From: Microvirga zambiensis WSM3693
GTDB lineage: Bacteria; Pseudomonadota; Alphaproteobacteria; Rhizobiales; Beijerinckiaceae
NCBI RefSeq assembly: GCF_016735695.1
Contig: NZ_JAERQD010000002.1
Span: 124,001 to 188,000, forward strand
Reading direction: 5' to 3'
DNA: 64,000 nucleotides
Shown here: piece after piece, positions 42,242 through 50,751 of the stretch
How positions within the stretch are numbered: the first letter of the stretch is position 1
How the letters are laid out: the number at the start of each line of letters is the position of its first letter
Made by a program: the position numbers and the translations under genes
The notes under the pieces: model-generated
What the model was told of the DNA's origin: nothing
Seen by the model: the letters and a program-made list of their open reading frames with translations, nothing else
Databases searched by the model: none

Positions 42242-44265
42242 GGACGCACCGCGTTCATCGTGAGGAGCTCATAGGTTGCAACCGTCTCGCCCTTGTCCGT
42301 CATGATCTCCACGTCCCAGCGTACCTCGCCGTATTGCTCGTTGCGCGGTGATTTCGATTTCGCCGTCAGCCGGACCTTGATGGTCTCTCCCGGCTGCACG
42401 GGTTTGATGAACCGTAAGGAATCGAGACCGTAATTGGCAAGCACCGGTCCGAGATCCGGATCGACGAAAAGGCCTGCCGCGAAGGAGATAAGCAGATAGC
42501 CATGGGCGACGCGGCCGGGGAAGAACGGATGGTTCTTCGTCGCCTCCTCGCTCATATGCGCGTAGAAGGTGTCGCCGGTGAATTCGGCGAAGTGCTCGAT
42601 GTCTTCGAGGGTGATCGTGCGCTCCTTCGAGACGAAGGTCTGGCCGATGGCGAGATCCTCGAAATAATAGCGGAAAGGATGCTTTCCCTCTTCGATGGTC
42701 GGCGCGCCCTTGATCCAGGTCTTCGTCACGCGCGAGAGCATGGCCGGCGAGCCCTGCAGCGCGGTGCGCCGCATGTAATGATGCACGCCGCGGATGCCGC
42801 CTAGCTCCTCGCCGCCGCCGGCGCGACCCGGGCCGCCATGGACCATGTGCGGCATCGGCGAGCCATGACCGGTCTGCTCCTTGGCGCAGTCGCGGTCGAT
42901 CAGCACAAGGCGGCCGTGGAAGGCACCGACACCGAAGACCAGATCGGCCGCGGCGGCGGGATCGTAGGTATAGAGAGAGGCGACGAGGCTGCCGTCGCCA
43001 CGATTGGCGAGCGCCACGCCCTGATCGAGCCCGTCATAGCCCATCACGGTGCAAACCGGACCGAAAGCCTCGACGCTGTGCACGTTGGTGGCGCGGATCG
43101 GATCCGGGCAGTGCAGCACGAGCGGCGGAAGGAACGCACCGCGCTCGCGATCGGCCCCTTCGACGGTGAAGTCGTCGGGATTGCCGATGACGATATCCGC
43201 TTCGCTGCGCAGCTTCGCCAACTGAGCGAGCACATCGCGGCGCTGGCCGAGGCCAACGACCGGGCCCATGCGAACGCTCTCGAGTTCCGGATTGCCGACC
43301 TTGATCTTGGAGAGTCGCTCGCCGAGAGCAGCGATCACGGCAGGCACATGCTCGTTCGGCGCGATGGCGCGCCGGATGGCGGTGCACTTCTGGCCGGCCT
43401 TCACCGTCATCTCCTTGGCGACCTCCTTGATGAAGAGGTCGAATTCCGGCGTGCCCGGTCCGGCATCGGGCGCGAGGATCGCCGCGTTGAGCGAGTCACG
43501 CTCGGCGATGAAGCGCACCGACTCGCGCGCGATCACCGGATGCCGCTGCAGCTTCTGCGCCGTGTCGGCGGAACCCGTGAAGGACACCACATCCTGGCAG
43601 GTCAGGTGATCGAAGAGATCGCCGGTGGAGCCGACGATGCATTGAAGCGCGCCATCGGGGAGAATGCGGGATTCGGCGATCATGCGGACGAGCGCATGCG
43701 CCACATAGGAGGTGATCGTCGCCGGCTTCGTCACCACCGGCACACCGGCCAGGATCGCCGGCGCGAGCTTTTCGAGCATGCCCCAGCAGGGGAAGTTGAA
43801 GGCGTTGATGTGCACGGCGACGCCGTTGAGCGGCGTCATCACATGCTGGCCGACGAAAGTGCCTTCCTTGGAGAGAGGTTCGACATTGCCATCCAGGAGA
43901 AAAGTGGTATTGGGCAGCTCACGCCGTCCCTTGGAGGCATAGACGAAGAGGGTGCCGATGCCGCCGTCCACGTCGATGAAGTTGTCGATGCGGGTGGTAC
44001 CGGTCTGGAATGACAGCGTGTAGAGCTGGTCCTTGCGCTCCGAAAGGTAGACGGCGAGACGCTTCAGCATCTCCGCGCGCTGATGGAAGGTCATCCGCCG
44101 CAGGGCCGGGCCACCGACCTGCCGGGCGTATGCGAGCACCTCGCCCATATCGAGACCACCGCTCGCCACCTCTGCGACCACGTCGCCGGTGACGGCGCTG
44201 TGGATCTGGGCCAGATCCTGGCCGGGCGACATCCAACTTCCGCGAATGAAGCTTTCAAGTCTCAT
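42238..44265 (-). CDS. paaZ: Phenylacetate ring-opening bifunctional protein PaaZ
   Basis: The 675-residue protein has an aldehyde dehydrogenase domain (about 1-525, with VKAGQKCTAIRRA holding the catalytic Cys) and a C-terminal MaoC-type hydratase (about 535-670, ITLEDIEHFAEFTGDTFYAH, HPFFPGRVAHGYL). PaaZ hydrolytically opens the oxepin-CoA ring and oxidises the aldehyde formed. It heads the - strand operon, is divergent from paaX, and has a 24-bp palindrome 60 bases upstream. Confidence 0.96.
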   Translation of the reverse strand: MRLESFIRGSWMSPGQDLAQIHSAVTGDVVAEVASGGLDMGEVLAYARQVGGPALRRMTFHQRAEMLKRLAVYLSERKDQLYTLSFQTGTTRIDNFIDVDGGIGTLFVYASKGRRELPNTTFLLDGNVEPLSKEGTFVGQHVMTPLNGVAVHINAFNFPCWGMLEKLAPAILAGVPVVTKPATITSYVAHALVRMIAESRILPDGALQCIVGSTGDLFDHLTCQDVVSFTGSADTAQKLQRHPVIARESVRFIAERDSLNAAILAPDAGPGTPEFDLFIKEVAKEMTVKAGQKCTAIRRAIAPNEHVPAVIAALGERLSKIKVGNPELESVRMGPVVGLGQRRDVLAQLAKLRSEADIVIGNPDDFTVEGADRERGAFLPPLVLHCPDPIRATNVHSVEAFGPVCTVMGYDGLDQGVALANRGDGSLVASLYTYDPAAAADLVFGVGAFHGRLVLIDRDCAKEQTGHGSPMPHMVHGGPGRAGGGEELGGIRGVHHYMRRTALQGSPAMLSRVTKTWIKGAPTIEEGKHPFRYYFEDLAIGQTFVSKERTITLEDIEHFAEFTGDTFYAHMSEEATKNHPFFPGRVAHGYLLISFAAGLFVDPDLGPVLANYGLDSLRFIKPVQPGETIKVRLTAKSKSPRNEQYGEVRWDVEIMTDKGETVATYELLTMNAVRP

Positions 44266-44324
44266 GGGGCACCTTGGCGTTTTATGCGCAGCCGTGTGGG
44301 CGATGCTGCGTCCTCGCCGTATTA

Positions 44325-44348
44325 TTGACCGACCGGCCGGTTAGTCAA
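44325..44348. promoter_or_regulatory. 24-bp palindromic operator in front of paaZ (TetR/PaaR type)
   Basis: The left half TTGACCGACCGG and the right half CCGGTTAGTCAA are inverted repeats matching at 10 of 12 positions. The first 17 bases differ from the site at 53,423 at only 2 positions. An operator of this ACCG-CGGT type is usual for TetR-family regulators of CoA-linked catabolism, and a TetR gene is in the same island at 50,108. Binding is inferred. Confidence 0.75.
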
Positions 44349-44465
44349 GGAATTTTGGGGTTGCCCGCAGCGGTGTTCGGCTCGACAGTTGCAGTCGGCT
44401 GCGGATAGACGGGGTTGGGCTTGGCGCCTGGAGCGTCAGGGACTGAGGAACTGGAGTGAGGCCGA

Positions 44466-45359
44466 ATGGCCGCGTTTGTCGAAACTCTCCTGGACGCATT
44501 CCACGAGCGGACGCCGATCCGGGCCGGTTCCCTGATTGTCACCGTGTTCGGCGACGCGGTGGTTCCGAGGGGAGGGGTGCTGTCGTTAAGCTCCCTGCAC
44601 GACATCATGCGTGCCTTCCGCATCAGCGACACCCTTGTGAGAACGGCCTTGTCTCGCCTCGTCAGTGACGGCTGGTTCGAGCGCTGGAAGGTGGGGCGCA
44701 ACAGCTACTACCGGCTCACGGGCCAAGGACATGAAGCCTTCGCACGGGCAACCCTGCGGATCTATGCCGATCCGCCACAGGACTGGCAGGGCGCCTTCGA
44801 TCTCCTTCTGCTCGACAATGGCCAGGACAGAGGTCCCCTTCGCAGTGAATTGTCAGTGGCCGGCTACGGGTCTCTCGGTCCCGACCTTCTGATTGCTCCT
44901 GCAATGGCGGCCGAGAACGGCGCCTTCCTGCGCCTGTCGGGGATCCCATCCGATCTCCCAACCGCCCGGCGCCTCGCCGAGCGAGCCTGGCCCCTTGCCG
45001 AGATCGAGAGCCGCTACAGGCGCTTCATCGACACCTATTCGGAGACGCTCGCTGCACTCGAACGGGGTGCTTCGTTCACCACCCTCGACGCGCTCCTCGT
45101 TCGAATCCTCCTGATCCACGATTACCGCAGGGCGGTTCTGAAGGATCCGCTGCTGCCTGCCCAGCTTCTGCCGGACCCGTGGGCGGGAAGTGCCGCGCGG
45201 GACCTCTGCGGCGCGATCTACAAGACCCTGCTTCCGGCCGCAGAGCGGTGGCTCGATGCCCATGCCCAGAACGATCAGGGACCTTTACCGGAGGTCGATC
45301 GGGACTTCAGGCAAAGGTTTGCGGCGATCCGCCCTTTGGCTCCACGACAGGCTGTCTGA
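44466..45359 (+). CDS. paaX: Phenylacetyl-CoA responsive repressor PaaX
   Basis: The 297-residue protein has an N-terminal winged helix part (SLIVTVFGDAVVPRGGVLSLSSL, ISDTLVRTALSRLVSDGWFE, VGRNSYYRLT) that matches PaaX. A C-terminal domain follows with FRLSGIPSDL-type and LLIHDYRRAVLKDPLLPAQLLP, the latter highly conserved in the family. PaaX represses paa genes until phenylacetyl-CoA is present. It lies just upstream of paaA in the same direction and is divergent from paaZ. Confidence 0.94.
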   Translation: MAAFVETLLDAFHERTPIRAGSLIVTVFGDAVVPRGGVLSLSSLHDIMRAFRISDTLVRTALSRLVSDGWFERWKVGRNSYYRLTGQGHEAFARATLRIYADPPQDWQGAFDLLLLDNGQDRGPLRSELSVAGYGSLGPDLLIAPAMAAENGAFLRLSGIPSDLPTARRLAERAWPLAEIESRYRRFIDTYSETLAALERGASFTTLDALLVRILLIHDYRRAVLKDPLLPAQLLPDPWAGSAARDLCGAIYKTLLPAAERWLDAHAQNDQGPLPEVDRDFRQRFAAIRPLAPRQAV

Positions 45360-45366
45360 TAAAAGC

Positions 45367-45421
45367 GTTACAAAAAATATTGAAAAGAAATTTTTTTGTG
45401 ACATATTGAGCTCGATATAGG
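45367..45421 (+). promoter_or_regulatory. AT-rich inverted repeat and possible promoter upstream of paaA
   Basis: GTTACAAAAAA (45,367-45,377) and TTTTTTTGTGAC (45,391-45,402) form an imperfect inverted repeat around 13 bases, in otherwise GC-rich DNA. A -10-like TATAGG follows at 45,416-45,421. It lacks the ACCG-CGGT core of the two TetR-type sites, so it may be the site for PaaX. It begins 8 bases past the paaX stop, so a terminator role for paaX is the alternative. Confidence 0.4.
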
Positions 45422-45590
45422 ATTCGGCAAGGGATTTTGCGCGCGGATGAGGCGACGGACGCCCGATTTGCGTTGAATAGCTAGTCTCAAGGCTGATGGG
45501 ACGTGCCCTTGGGGCCAACTTGGCCTTTGAGCGGATCCCGACCCGCGCCGGAGCGACGGAACAGGTTTCAAGAAGACAGGGAGAAGCGCC

Positions 45591-46586
45591 GTGTACGCAC
45601 AGATGGTGAAGACGGGCGTCGATCACATTCAGTCCAAGGAAGAGATGTCTCCGGAGGAGCGTGCCTTCCAGGAGCGCGTCGATGCCGACATCAAGATCGA
45701 GCCCAAGGAGTGGATGCCGGAGGCCTACCGCAAGACCCTGATCCGGCAGATTTCCCAGCACGCTCATTCCGAGATCATCGGCATGCAGCCGGAGGGCAAT
45801 TGGATCACCCGCGCGCCAACCCTCGAGCGCAAGGCCATCCTGCTCGCCAAGGTGCAGGACGAGGCCGGCCACGGCCTCTATCTCTACTGCGCCGCCGAGA
45901 CGCTGGGCGTGAGCCGCGACGAATTGCTGGAGCAGCTTAACAACGGCAAGGCAAAGTATTCAAGCATCTTCAATTATCCGACCCTGACCTGGGCCGATAT
46001 CGGCGCCATCGGCTGGCTCGTGGACGGTGCTGCGATCATGAACCAGGTGCCGCTGCAGCGCTGCTCCTACGGTCCCTATTCGCGCGCTATGATCCGCATC
46101 TGCAAGGAAGAGAGCTTCCATCAGCGCCAGGGCTATGATGCGCTGACCAAGCTCGCCCAGGGCACGCCCGAGCAGAAGCAGATGGCGCAGGATGCGTTGA
46201 ACCGCTGGTGGTGGCCGTCGCTGATGATGTTCGGGCCGTCCGATGCGGAATCGGTTCACAGCGCGCAATCCATGCGCTGGAAGATCAAGATCAATTCCAA
46301 CGATGAACTGCGCCAGAAATTCGTCGACCAGACCGTGCCGCAGGCCGAGTATCTCGGCCTTACCGTTCCCGATCCGGATCTCAAGTGGAACGCGGAGCGC
46401 GGGCATTACGATTTCGGCGAGATCAACTGGGACGAATTCTATCAGGTGATCGCCGGCAACGGCCCCTGCAACCGCCAGCGCCTGCGTACGCGGGTGAAGG
46501 CCTACGAAGAGGGCCAATGGGTACGCGATGCCGCGGACGCCTATGCGGCGAAGAAGGCGGCACGGGCGAAGGCCAAGGCGGCATAA
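45591..46586 (+). CDS. paaA: Phenylacetyl-CoA epoxidase catalytic subunit PaaA
   Basis: The 331-residue ferritin-like protein carries the di-iron ligands in [20 protein letters not shown] and [16 protein letters not shown] (two ExxH motifs). PaaA performs the oxygen-dependent epoxidation of phenylacetyl-CoA with electrons from PaaE. The length and the strongly conserved [16 protein letters not shown] and [12 protein letters not shown] stretches are typical. It heads the paaABCDE operon, with 231 bases to paaX. Confidence 0.97.
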   Translation: MYAQMVKTGVDHIQSKEEMSPEERAFQERVDADIKIEPKEWMPEAYRKTLIRQISQHAHSEIIGMQPEGNWITRAPTLERKAILLAKVQDEAGHGLYLYCAAETLGVSRDELLEQLNNGKAKYSSIFNYPTLTWADIGAIGWLVDGAAIMNQVPLQRCSYGPYSRAMIRICKEESFHQRQGYDALTKLAQGTPEQKQMAQDALNRWWWPSLMMFGPSDAESVHSAQSMRWKIKINSNDELRQKFVDQTVPQAEYLGLTVPDPDLKWNAERGHYDFGEINWDEFYQVIAGNGPCNRQRLRTRVKAYEEGQWVRDAADAYAAKKAARAKAKAA

Positions 46587-46600
46587 GCGGGAGAGCATCG

Positions 46601-46891
46601 ATGACCGACAAGAAGGAATGGCCTCTCTGGGAGGTGTTCATCCGCAGCCAGCATGGTCTGTCTCACCGGCATGTGGGCTCCCTGCATGCGCCGGATGCCG
46701 AGATGGCGATCATGAATGCGCGCGATGTCTATACGCGCCGCAACGAGGGCGTGAGCATCTGGGTCGTGAGGGCGTCCGACATTTCGGCGAGCTCGCCGAG
46801 CGAGAAGGGTCCGCTCTTCGATCCCGCCAACAGCAAGGTCTATCGCCATCCGACCTTCTACGACATCCCTGAAGAGCTGGGGCACATGTGA
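46601..46891 (+). CDS. paaB: Phenylacetyl-CoA epoxidase subunit PaaB
   Basis: The ATG at 46,601 gives 96 residues: WPLWEVFIRSQHGLSHRHVG, NARDVYTRRNEGVSIWVV and YRHPTFYDIPEELGHM are hallmark PaaB segments. It is a small structural bridge in the PaaABCE complex. It begins 14 bases after paaA with GGGAGAG upstream and touches the paaC start by one base (TGATG). Confidence 0.96.
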   Translation: MTDKKEWPLWEVFIRSQHGLSHRHVGSLHAPDAEMAIMNARDVYTRRNEGVSIWVVRASDISASSPSEKGPLFDPANSKVYRHPTFYDIPEELGHM

Positions 46892-47649
46892 TGGCCGGAC
46901 AGGATGCGCTTTTCGAGTATCTGCTGCGCCTCGGCGACAATGCCCTGATCCTGGGGCACCGCCTGTCCGAATGGTGCGGTCATTCGCCGGCGCTCGAGGA
47001 GGATCTCGCGCTCTCCAATGTCGCTCTCGATCTCATCGGCCAAACGCAACTCTGGCTGAACCTTGCGGGCGAGGTCGAAGGAAAGGGGCGAAATGCCGAC
47101 AAGCTCGCCTATCTTCGCGACGCGCGCGACTTCCGCAACGTGCTTCTGGTCGAGCAGCCGAACGGTGATTTCGCCGTGACCATGGCACGCCAGTTCTATT
47201 TCGACGCCTGGCATTACCTGCTGCTGCGCGAACTCACCGGCTCCACGGACAGTCGCATCGCGGAGATCGCGGCAAAGGCGCTCAAGGAAGTCACCTATCA
47301 CCTGGAGCGAAGCCAGGAATGGGTGCTGCGCCTCGGCGACGGCACGGAGGAGAGCCATCGCCGCATGCAGGAAGCCATCGACGACCTCTGGGTGTATACC
47401 GGCGAGCTGTTCGACGCCGATGCGGTCGACGCAGCGATCATCCGCGACGGATTGGGTCCCGATCCTGCGAGCTTGCGCGATCTGTGGCTCGGCCTCGTGC
47501 GCGCGACGGCCGAGGAGGCGACCTTGAGCCTGCCGCAGCCGGGCTGGGCGCAGAAGGGCGGCAAGCAGGGCCTCCATTCCGAGCATCTCGGTTATATTCT
47601 CGCCGATCTCCAGTTCCTGCAGCGGGCCTATCCTAACGCGACATGGTAA
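46891..47649 (+). CDS. paaC: Phenylacetyl-CoA epoxidase structural subunit PaaC
   Basis: The ATG at 46,891 overlaps the paaB stop by one base and gives 252 residues. The ferritin-like fold shows in FEYLLRLGDNALILGHRLSE, EDLALSNVALDLIGQ, FYFDAWHYLLLRELTGSTD and EVTYHLERSQEWVLRLGDGT. In the family PaaC is the non-catalytic partner that pairs with PaaA and lacks the full metal set. Length and order are standard. Confidence 0.96.
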   Translation: MAGQDALFEYLLRLGDNALILGHRLSEWCGHSPALEEDLALSNVALDLIGQTQLWLNLAGEVEGKGRNADKLAYLRDARDFRNVLLVEQPNGDFAVTMARQFYFDAWHYLLLRELTGSTDSRIAEIAAKALKEVTYHLERSQEWVLRLGDGTEESHRRMQEAIDDLWVYTGELFDADAVDAAIIRDGLGPDPASLRDLWLGLVRATAEEATLSLPQPGWAQKGGKQGLHSEHLGYILADLQFLQRAYPNATW

Positions 47650-47662
47650 GGAGCGGGATGCC

Positions 47663-48178
47663 ATGACGGATAGCCTGACGCGCCCGAACCTGGATCAGAT
47701 CAGGACCTGGTTGGATGACGTCCCCGATCCGGAAGTACCGGTGGTCTCGGTGACGGATCTCGGGATCGTCCGCGATGTGCGCTGGGACGACGACGAGCTT
47801 GTCGTCGCGATCACGCCGACCTATTCCGGCTGCCCCGCGACCAGCGTCATCGCGCTCGACATCGAGATGGCGCTGCGGGCGAAGGGCCTCAACAACCTGC
47901 GGATCGAGCGGCGCCTCTCGCCGCCCTGGACGACGGACTGGATCACGCAGGAAGGTCGGCAGCGGTTGCAGGCCTACGGCATCGCACCGCCGGCCGAGGA
48001 GAAGGCGGACAAGCCGTCGCCCTTCGACCGCTTCCTGCGCAAGCCTTTGACGATCGCCTGCCCGCGCTGTGGCTCGGAGAACACGGCTCGGATCAGCGAG
48101 TTCGGCTCGACCCCATGCAAGGCGCAGTACCAGTGCCGTGCGTGTCTCGAGCCCTTCGACTATTTCAAGTGCATTTGA
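47663..48178 (+). CDS. paaD: Phenylacetyl-CoA epoxidase assembly protein PaaD
   Basis: The 171-residue protein has an N-terminal DUF59/MIP18 domain (DDVPDPEVPVVSVTDLGIV, PTYSGCPATSVIALDIEMAL). A C-terminal cysteine-rich end CPRCGSENTARISEF then CKAQYQCRACLEPFDYFKC looks like a zinc or iron-sulfur knuckle. PaaD is thought to help iron-sulfur cluster assembly, probably for PaaE. It lies 13 bases after paaC. Confidence 0.95.
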   Translation: MTDSLTRPNLDQIRTWLDDVPDPEVPVVSVTDLGIVRDVRWDDDELVVAITPTYSGCPATSVIALDIEMALRAKGLNNLRIERRLSPPWTTDWITQEGRQRLQAYGIAPPAEEKADKPSPFDRFLRKPLTIACPRCGSENTARISEFGSTPCKAQYQCRACLEPFDYFKCI

Positions 48179-48195
48179 CAACGAGCGGACGCTCC

Positions 48196-49272
48196 ATGAC
48201 CAGGTTTTATCCCGTCACCGTCGCCGATGTGCGGCGCGAGACCCGAGATGCCATCGTTCTCACCCTCAACGTGCCGGAGGAGCATAAGGACGCGTTCCAT
48301 TTCTCGCCGGGACAGTATTTGACCCTGCGCACCCAGATCGACGGCGACGAGGTGCGGCGCTCCTATTCCATCTGCGCCGCTCCGATGGAAGGAAAACTGC
48401 GGGTCGGCATCAAGAAGATCGCGGGCGGTGCCTTCTCGAACTGGGCTAGCGAGCAGCTGTCGCCTGGTCAGACGATCGAGGCGATGCCGCCCATGGGCAA
48501 TTTCTTCGTGCCGCTCGATCAGACCCGCAAGCGGCATTTCGTGGGCTTTGCCGCCGGCAGCGGAATCACGCCGCTGCTCAGCATCGTCAAGACGACTCTC
48601 GTCGCCGAGCCGCAATCCTCCTTCACCCTGTTCTACGGCAACCGCGCCTCGAGCTCGATCATGTTTCGCGAGGAACTGGAGGATCTGAAGAACGAACACC
48701 TCGAACGCTTCAGCCTCATCCATATTCTGAGCCGCGAGCAGCAGGACATCGATCTGTTCAACGGGCGCCTGAGCAGGGAGAAGTGCGACCAGCTCCTCGA
48801 CCATTGGATCGACGTGTCGTCCATCGACACGGCTTTCATCTGCGGGCCGCAGGACATGATGCTGGGCGTCGCCCAGAGCCTGGAGGAGCACGGGCTCGAC
48901 AAGCGGCAGATCAAGTTCGAACTTTTCGCCACCTCGACCCCGAGCCGCCGCCAGCGCAGGCCGGAGGAGACGGCTGCGGAAGACCATAAGAATCTGTGCG
49001 AAGCCACCATCGTCATCGACGGGCGCTCTCGCACCCTGTCCTTCGAGAAAGGCACGGCTTCGGTGCTCGATGCCGCCATGCACGAGGGGATGGAGCTGCC
49101 CTATGCCTGCAAGGGCGGCGTCTGCTCCACCTGCCGCGCGATGCTGGTCGAGGGCGAGGTCGACATGGATGCGAATTTCGCGCTCGAAGATTATGAGATC
49201 GCGCGCGGCTACATCCTGACCTGCCAGAGCTATCCGGTGAGCGACAAGATCCTGGTCGATTTCGACAAGTGA
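48196..49272 (+). CDS. paaE: Phenylacetyl-CoA epoxidase reductase PaaE
   Basis: The ATG at 48,196 gives 358 residues. A ferredoxin-reductase domain (FAD site RRSYSICAAP, NAD(P) site FVGFAAGSGITPLLSIVKT) is joined to a C-terminal plant-type 2Fe-2S domain with CKGGVCSTC and a last Cys in ILTCQSYPVS. It passes electrons to PaaA. The gene follows paaD by 17 bases and is followed 17 bases later by the sixth gene of the operon. Confidence 0.96.
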   Translation: MTRFYPVTVADVRRETRDAIVLTLNVPEEHKDAFHFSPGQYLTLRTQIDGDEVRRSYSICAAPMEGKLRVGIKKIAGGAFSNWASEQLSPGQTIEAMPPMGNFFVPLDQTRKRHFVGFAAGSGITPLLSIVKTTLVAEPQSSFTLFYGNRASSSIMFREELEDLKNEHLERFSLIHILSREQQDIDLFNGRLSREKCDQLLDHWIDVSSIDTAFICGPQDMMLGVAQSLEEHGLDKRQIKFELFATSTPSRRQRRPEETAAEDHKNLCEATIVIDGRSRTLSFEKGTASVLDAAMHEGMELPYACKGGVCSTCRAMLVEGEVDMDANFALEDYEIARGYILTCQSYPVSDKILVDFDK

Positions 49273-49289
49273 TAAGGGGAGACGATCCC

Positions 49290-50093
49290 ATGGTCGATGA
49301 AGAGAGCCTCGTCAGCTTCGTGGTCGGCGGCGGCCGGTTGAGCGCGCCGGACAACGTCACGCCGCGCTATCGCGGCGAGCTCATGCGCCTGATGGCGATC
49401 TTCGTCGATTCCGAAATGGCCGGCGCCTCCGGTTTCGCCGATTGCATCAATCTCGCTCCCGGCTTGAAGGAGCGGATCACGGCGACGCGCATCGTCTTCG
49501 ACAAGTTCAACCATGCGCGGCGGATCCTGGACTTGATGGAGCAGTTCGGCGCCAATACCACGCAGTATGTCGGCGCCCATCCCTGGGCGGCGCGCCTCGA
49601 CCGCAGCGTCGATCTCGGCACCAGGCGCATCGATGGCGACATGCGCCTCAACGTATTTCATTACCCGATCAATGGCTGGGTCGATTCCGTGGTCATGAAC
49701 TGCCTGATGGGGCAGGCGACGGTGGTGCAGCTCGACGAGCTGACCCGCGGCTCCTATCAGCCTCTCGCGGATGCGCTGTCGGAGATCCTGCCTGCCGAAA
49801 CGCGTCACGCGGAGCTTGGGGAGCACGGGCTGAAGGCGGCCCTCGACAGGGGACATGACCCGATCGATGCCCAGGCTTCGGTGAACTATTGGTATCCGCG
49901 CGTCGCCGACAGCTTCGGCAGCAGCACATCGGATCATTTTGCGCAGCATCGGAAATACGGCCTGCGCCAGAAGGGCCGGGACGGGCTCATCGCCCAATGG
50001 CAGAGCCGCGTTCACCCGATCCTCTCGCGGTTCGGCCTGAACGTTCCCGGACACAAACCGTCCGAGATCGGCGAGCAAGTGTCTCTGCAGTGA
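49290..50093 (+). CDS. PaaA/PaaC-like ferritin-fold protein, sixth gene of the paaABCDE operon
   Basis: The ATG at 49,290 with AAGGGGAGA about 8 bases upstream gives 267 residues. The sequence fits the phenylacetic-acid catabolic family (COG3396 type): MAIFVDSEMAGASGF, FDKFNHARRILDLMEQFG, NGWVDSVVMNCLMGQATVVQ and PAETRHAELGEHGLK. Only the second ExxH motif (ETRH) is complete; the first has Lys at the Glu position (KFNH). It may be an inactive stabilising subunit or a divergent oxygenase. It is not part of the standard paaABCDE set. The function is unknown. Confidence 0.8.
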   Translation: MVDEESLVSFVVGGGRLSAPDNVTPRYRGELMRLMAIFVDSEMAGASGFADCINLAPGLKERITATRIVFDKFNHARRILDLMEQFGANTTQYVGAHPWAARLDRSVDLGTRRIDGDMRLNVFHYPINGWVDSVVMNCLMGQATVVQLDELTRGSYQPLADALSEILPAETRHAELGEHGLKAALDRGHDPIDAQASVNYWYPRVADSFGSSTSDHFAQHRKYGLRQKGRDGLIAQWQSRVHPILSRFGLNVPGHKPSEIGEQVSLQ

Positions 50094-50107
50094 TGTGCGA
50101 AGGAAAG

Positions 50108-50743
50108 CTATTCGGCGGCGCTGACCTGCCGTGACGGCGCAGCGGGTTCCGCTCGGAGATTGCGGGTGCCGTCGACGATGAGCTGCGAGACGAGCTCGGC
50201 ATAATCGGCGCGCGTCACCTCACCGGTGCTCTTGAACCAGAGATAGTGCCAGTTGATCATGCCGAAGAGGGACATGGTCACCGGCTTGAGCAGCTTGGTT
50301 CCCTTGATCTGCGGCGCCACGCCGGCGACCGCATCGGAGAAGATCTTCACCAGATCGCGCTCCATTGCCTTCAGTTCGCCCTGACGGTCGCTCGGCAGAA
50401 GCCGCAAGCCGTTGATCTGCACGCTGTGCTGGGCGTCCGCATCGCGGTAGGCTTCGAGCAGGGCGGTGACGAGCTCCTTGAGGCGGGCCTCCGGGGCATG
50501 GTCGGGTCTGTCGGCGGCTTCCACCGCTTCGAGCAATTCCTCGAGGTGGAACCGGATGACGTCGAAGAGCAGCTCTTCCTTGTCCTTGTAATAGTGGTAG
50601 AGGTTGGCCTTGGAGACGCCGCAGGCTTCAGCGATCTTGCTCATCGAGGCACGGTCGTAACCATGTTCGGCAAAGAGTTCGGCCGAGCGATCGAGGATCG
50701 CCCGGCGTTTGTCGCCGTAATCGGTGGCACGGGTGCGGGCCAT
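50108..50743 (-). CDS. TetR-family regulator of the paa genes (PaaR-like)
   Basis: The 211-residue protein has a TetR N-terminal helix-turn-helix (RRAILDRSAELFAEHGYDRA, MSKIAEACGVSKANLYHYYKDKEELLFDV) and a helical ligand domain. It lies 8 bases past paaK at the end of the paaG-paaI-paaK operon. In Thermus and betaproteobacteria PaaR-type TetR proteins repress paa genes and respond to phenylacetyl-CoA. The two palindromes at 44,325 and 53,423 are likely targets, giving autoregulation. Confidence 0.88.
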   Translation of the reverse strand: MARTRATDYGDKRRAILDRSAELFAEHGYDRASMSKIAEACGVSKANLYHYYKDKEELLFDVIRFHLEELLEAVEAADRPDHAPEARLKELVTALLEAYRDADAQHSVQINGLRLLPSDRQGELKAMERDLVKIFSDAVAGVAPQIKGTKLLKPVTMSLFGMINWHYLWFKSTGEVTRADYAELVSQLIVDGTRNLRAEPAAPSRQVSAAE

Positions 50744-50751
50744 GGGTTCGT

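Noticed and set aside
42838..44013. 391-codon + strand frame opposite paaZ
   Set aside because: It is antisense to paaZ with no start signal and no domain.
48115..48195. Longer N-terminus for PaaE reaching into paaD
   Set aside because: The upstream part overlaps the Cys-rich end of PaaD in another frame and is unlike PaaE; the ATG at 48,196 gives the standard start.
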